From Primula veris (taxonomy: Eukaryota > Streptophyta > Magnoliopsida > Ericales > Primulaceae): DNA of 64,000 bases. The DNA lies in the NCBI GenBank assembly GCA_963682055.1, contig OY821743.1:30800702-30864701 (forward strand). Reading direction: 5' to 3'. A program made the translations under genes and the position numbers. A model generated the notes under the pieces. The model was given only the letters and a program-made list of their open reading frames with translations. It was not told the DNA's origin and did no database searches. Shown here one piece after another: positions 60,855 through 64,000 of this stretch (its first letter is position 1; every line of letters starts with the position of its first letter).

Positions 60855-61695
60855 ATGACTTAATTCGCGAGCTATAAGATTTTATAGTTTTGTTTATATC
60901 CAAGATTTGTATTGTTAAATATAGAAATAATAAATAGTGCTAACCCCATAGTTAAAAATATAAGTTAATGTTAACTCAACTGCTCATAATATGATGAATA
61001 AAAACTAAATATATTAAAGTATTAATGTTGTTGAGTTTTATTATCTCAAATCACTTGTGGATAGATCGTGAAATCTGTATAAGTGGATTACTTCTTTACT
61101 TAGAAGAAGGCATTTTCATTGGTAATTGTATGAGCTTTAATATGATATCAGAGCCCGATTAGTCACGAGTGTTAAGTGTTATTATCGCACATCACTCGTG
61201 ATAGAACTTTCTAAAAAGGCTTTTTAATGAGTAAGAGAATGGGATTCAATAAGTATTACATGCATGTGTCGGTTTAAAGAAAATTTGAACCATAATAGAT
61301 ATTAACCAATCGCATAGCTAGCTTCCTCGAAACAATGGAAAAAACTAAGTATAGGAATTAATTATACTGCTAGTGGTCGAAAAGCGTCCTTATTGCCTTG
61401 TGGAAATGTCCATCATGTCCCATATTTTGTTGCCTAAACAACTCTATCTGCTATTTATAATTTAGACCATAACCACACCCCTTGCTTTAGGGGTAAAGTT
61501 TACGTGACTTGATTTTTTCTCAAGGATGAGTGTAGCTAATGATAATTTTTTCTGAAGCATGGTTGGCCATTTTTTCTTGTGGTTCTGTGGATGATCTATC
61601 ATCAAAATAATGTATTCTCAATTGTCAAATATCCTTCTTTGTGTGGAGGTACATGGCTTATGATGTATTGTTGCTGAAGCCTTGTTACTAGGCTG
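60855..61695. other. Intergenic, probably decayed repeats
   Basis: Contains ATGATATCAGAGCCCGATTA at about 61140-61160, resembling a PBS/LTR boundary of an old LTR element, and the related phrases ATCTCAAATCACTTGTGGAT and TCGCACATCACTCGTGATAG. No element ends could be fixed. Confidence 0.4.
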
Positions 61696-61713
61696 CTCCT
61701 ACTTGTTCTTATT

Positions 61714-61946
61714 TAATTGTTTTTTTAACAAGTCCATATATTATTAAAAGAGAAAATCTTAAATATGAAACAACGAGCCTCCATGTTGACTTATAACAAA
61801 AGGCCGATAACTAATAAACAGAAATCGACTATAACTATTAAGGGAAGGGGCCTAAAATTTGCAAAACCAGGACAAGAAAACTGCTGCAATTGAAACCCGA
61901 GAATTCCCAAGCTCAAAACCAAATTGCTTCAATAGCGTTGATCCTA
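61714..61946 (-). mobile_element. 5'-truncated non-LTR retroposon with 18-bp target duplication
   Basis: Flanked by a perfect 18-bp direct repeat, CTCCTACTTGTTCTTATT (61696-61713 and 61947-61964). Just inside the left copy is a T-run (about 61720-61726), so the insert lies on the minus strand with a short poly-A end preceded by AATAATATATGGACTTGTTA. The remaining 200 bp carry no coding signal. Confidence 0.88.
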
Positions 61947-61964
61947 CTCCTACTTGTTCTTATT

Positions 61965-62852
61965 CATGTGTTTAGCATATTGCAGGTGATGAAATTGCTA
62001 TGTGGAGATGAGATAATTGCTATGAGTTGATAGGCTTGGTGCATGTTATGACTTATATTTCTTTGTAAATTCGTTAATGAGTTCTGTACTCATTTTTCTC
62101 CTACCTACTAGTTATTGTTAAAGTTGCTTTTGGGGTTTTTGTTGCTAATTTAACCCGTGTCTAAAAGTTTTGGGTCTTGGAGATTTTGGTTGTCCAAATA
62201 ACTCAATTTGGATCATGTACATTTGATCTTGGTGTGTAAGGAGAGTTATAAGCTTAGGGGGTCTAGGGAGAAATAAGAGTTTTGAGCTCATTTTCTCTTA
62301 GCTTTTAGCTTTTATGATCATAACTTTTATTAGCAATTACCCCCTCAAATTTACAGCTATAGGGCCCTATGTTAATGCTTGTTTTTTTTTCGGAATTCTG
62401 TTATAGGACTTGCTGTTTCTAAAGACCACTATGGGGGTACTTGTCCTATAGAAGGCTATATTTATGTTAATAAAGTAGAGCCGTTTGTACTATTCAAACA
62501 AAAAAACCTTTGTCATCTTCTTTTCTTTTTGTTTCTTTAAACTAAAGTTGAGTTATTTGCATATTGATATATGATACACATTTGACTCACTGATGAATTG
62601 CTACATAGGACGCATCTAAGAAAATTTCGCTATAGTCTGATGGGGTTAATTCGCACTTAATATATTGGTTCCAATTTCCGTTATGAATAATGGATCTTAG
62701 AGAAAGAGCGCCGCCTCCCTCTCTTCTCATCTCCTCACCTTCCTCACCATCAAACAACCCTCTTAATATAACAATCCTTTATAATACTAACCCTAATGGG
62801 TTAGATCTACTAACCATACACGTTTTTGAAGGCAAAATAGAGAGCTGTTTAC
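61965..62852. other. Region upstream of the LINE ORF1
   Basis: 62440-62505 (TTAATAAAGTAGAGCCGTTT, then an A-run) resembles a LINE 3' end in plus orientation. After it, a stretch rich in C and T (62707-62765) probably belongs to the 5'UTR of the LINE that starts here. Confidence 0.45.
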
Positions 62853-64000
62853 ATGACGATTAACAAGGAAAACGAGGTGGTGATCAACAAGGAAAAAGAG
62901 GCCTACAAACCTACCTACGTATCAATTGTATCAGGTAAATCATCTACTAATAATGGTTTAGAAAGTAAAGTGGATCTAAGTTCTATTGAAATCAATGATA
63001 TTCAACTGCCACTTAGACAAAGCAATAATAAGGGCTCAGAACCAGCTGTGATTTTTTCGCAATTAGAACTCCAAAGGTCTGAGGTGCCTTTACAACTAGC
63101 ACTTATAGCTAAGTTTAGCAAGGGTAGACCAAAAATAGAGAATATTAGGGAACATATTGCTAAAAACTGGGGTTTGGAAAAGATGCCTATTGCAGGATTA
63201 ATTGACTATAGGCATGTTTTCATTAAAATGCTTAATACTAATGATTATAACAAAGCCTGGACTAGAACTTCACATGAGATGGAGGGGGCTTTATACAGAC
63301 TTTTTAAATGGACAAGTGATTTTTCTCTTTTTAGGGAATCTGCCATAGCCCCTGTTTGGGTTAGAATCCCTTTGCTACCTCTTAATTTCTGTGTGCTTTC
63401 ATACCTGAAAGCTATTACTCAATCTTTAGGGGGTTTTTTAGAAGCAGACATAGCCACTCTTACCCATGTAAGACCTATGTATGCCAGAGTTTGTATTGAA
63501 ATGGATCTAACAAAACCTAGGGTGTCTAGAATATGGATTGGCTCCTCTCTGGAGGATGGGTATTGGCAAAGAATTGATTATGAAAAATCACCCAAATACT
63601 GTAGTTTGTGTTTTTTACAAGGACATGAACATTTTGAATGTAAAAGGGCTAGAAATGGAGCTTTTTCAGGACAACAAGAAGAAAAAACTAACACTGAAAA
63701 ACTAAAAATGGATACTAGCAAGACTGAACATAGGGATAATCAATTGAAAAAAGGTGGATTAAAACAGGCTTATATTGTAAAGAAACCAGTTCAGGTTTTG
63801 GTGGAGAATATAGAACCAAAAAGGAAATTTCTGAGAAAAGAAAAAGGAAAATGGGTAGAGATAGAAAGTGAGGAAGAAAAAGAGGACACAAGTTTTTCTT
63901 TGCTGGAAAATACTAGTCCTAAGGAATTACAAGGAATAAATGAAGAACAAAATAACTTCATAATGGCTGTTATGAATACAAAGGAAGACTCTACAGCTAT
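62853..64000 (+). CDS. LINE ORF1-like protein (DUF4283 and zinc knuckle), partial
   Basis: Open from ATG 62853 to the window edge (382 codons and two bases). DUF4283 domain: LQLALIAKFSKGRPKIENIR, HVFIKMLNTNDYNKAWTR, RLFKWTSDFSLFRESAIAPV, WVRIPLLPLNFC and VCIEMDLTKPRVSRIWIG. A zinc knuckle of form CX2CX4HX4C follows (CSLCFLQGHEHFEC), then a charged Lys/Glu-rich tail. This is the nucleic-acid-binding ORF1 product of L1-type plant LINEs, which packages the element RNA. The reverse transcriptase ORF2 would be to the right. No stop was seen, so this copy may be young. A host gene made from a LINE ORF1 is the alternative. Confidence 0.85.
   Translation, partial: MTINKENEVVINKEKEAYKPTYVSIVSGKSSTNNGLESKVDLSSIEINDIQLPLRQSNNKGSEPAVIFSQLELQRSEVPLQLALIAKFSKGRPKIENIREHIAKNWGLEKMPIAGLIDYRHVFIKMLNTNDYNKAWTRTSHEMEGALYRLFKWTSDFSLFRESAIAPVWVRIPLLPLNFCVLSYLKAITQSLGGFLEADIATLTHVRPMYARVCIEMDLTKPRVSRIWIGSSLEDGYWQRIDYEKSPKYCSLCFLQGHEHFECKRARNGAFSGQQEEKTNTEKLKMDTSKTEHRDNQLKKGGLKQAYIVKKPVQVLVENIEPKRKFLRKEKGKWVEIESEEEKEDTSFSLLENTSPKELQGINEEQNNFIMAVMNTKEDSTA

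Noticed and set aside
61140..61160. ATGATATCAGAGCCCGATTA as an LTR-retrotransposon PBS
   Set aside because: Only a partial match, and neither LTR ends nor coding sequence are visible nearby.

Overview
This is plant nuclear DNA, most likely from a dicot. Coding exons are short, with GT..AG introns of up to about 4.8 kb in AT-rich sequence. Every recognisable host gene has a plant counterpart: a plastid acyl-ACP desaturase, a TBL wall acetyltransferase, a GUX xylan glucuronyltransferase and VPS45. LTR, LINE, hAT, Mutator-like, Tourist-like and Stowaway-like elements and a plastid rRNA insert fill much of the rest. The species cannot be fixed from the sequence.

Layout. 1-8032 (minus): the 5' part of a decayed Ty3/gypsy chromovirus, made of integrase/chromodomain, RT/RNase H, protease and gag with several breaks, a repeat-bearing leader, a primer binding site and one 1.9 kb LTR. 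8173-9932: a TIR element full of about 22-bp repeats; a relative lies at 59842-60854. 11042-14471 (plus): acyl-ACP desaturase, 3 exons, with a 1.2 kb foldback element in intron 2. 16060-18997 (minus): TBL protein, 3 exons, with a Tourist-like MITE in intron 1. 22115-28513 (minus): GUX, 4 exons; a 71-nt first coding exon lies 3.4 kb upstream of the second. 31480-42602 (plus): VPS45, 13 exons, 568 aa, with at least two clear transposon insertions in its introns. 46366-49891 (plus): a 9-exon thioredoxin/peroxiredoxin-like gene. A decayed second copy follows (51760-55086), and then a single-exon relic of a third (57543-57562). Together these form a tandem array that begins at the 3' flank of VPS45. 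59543-59839: two plastid 23S rRNA fragments joined in opposite orientations. 61714-61946: a 5'-truncated retroposon with an 18-bp target duplication. 62853-64000 (plus): a LINE ORF1 (DUF4283 plus zinc knuckle) that runs off the window.

How the genes relate. GUX and TBL are both Golgi membrane enzymes that decorate wall polysaccharides, and VPS45 works in trans-Golgi/endosome membrane fusion. I see no evidence that they are co-regulated; GUX and VPS45 are divergent with 3 kb between them. All multi-exon models below were assembled by eye from splice sites, reading phase and family similarity. Phases close exactly in all five gene models (377, 426 or 390, 648, 568 and 221 aa).

The least ordinary content is the thioredoxin-like tandem array, in which the first Cys of the expected CxxC motif is Asn in both readable copies; the inverted plastid 23S insert; the paired TIR elements with 22-bp internal arrays; and the foldback inside the desaturase intron.
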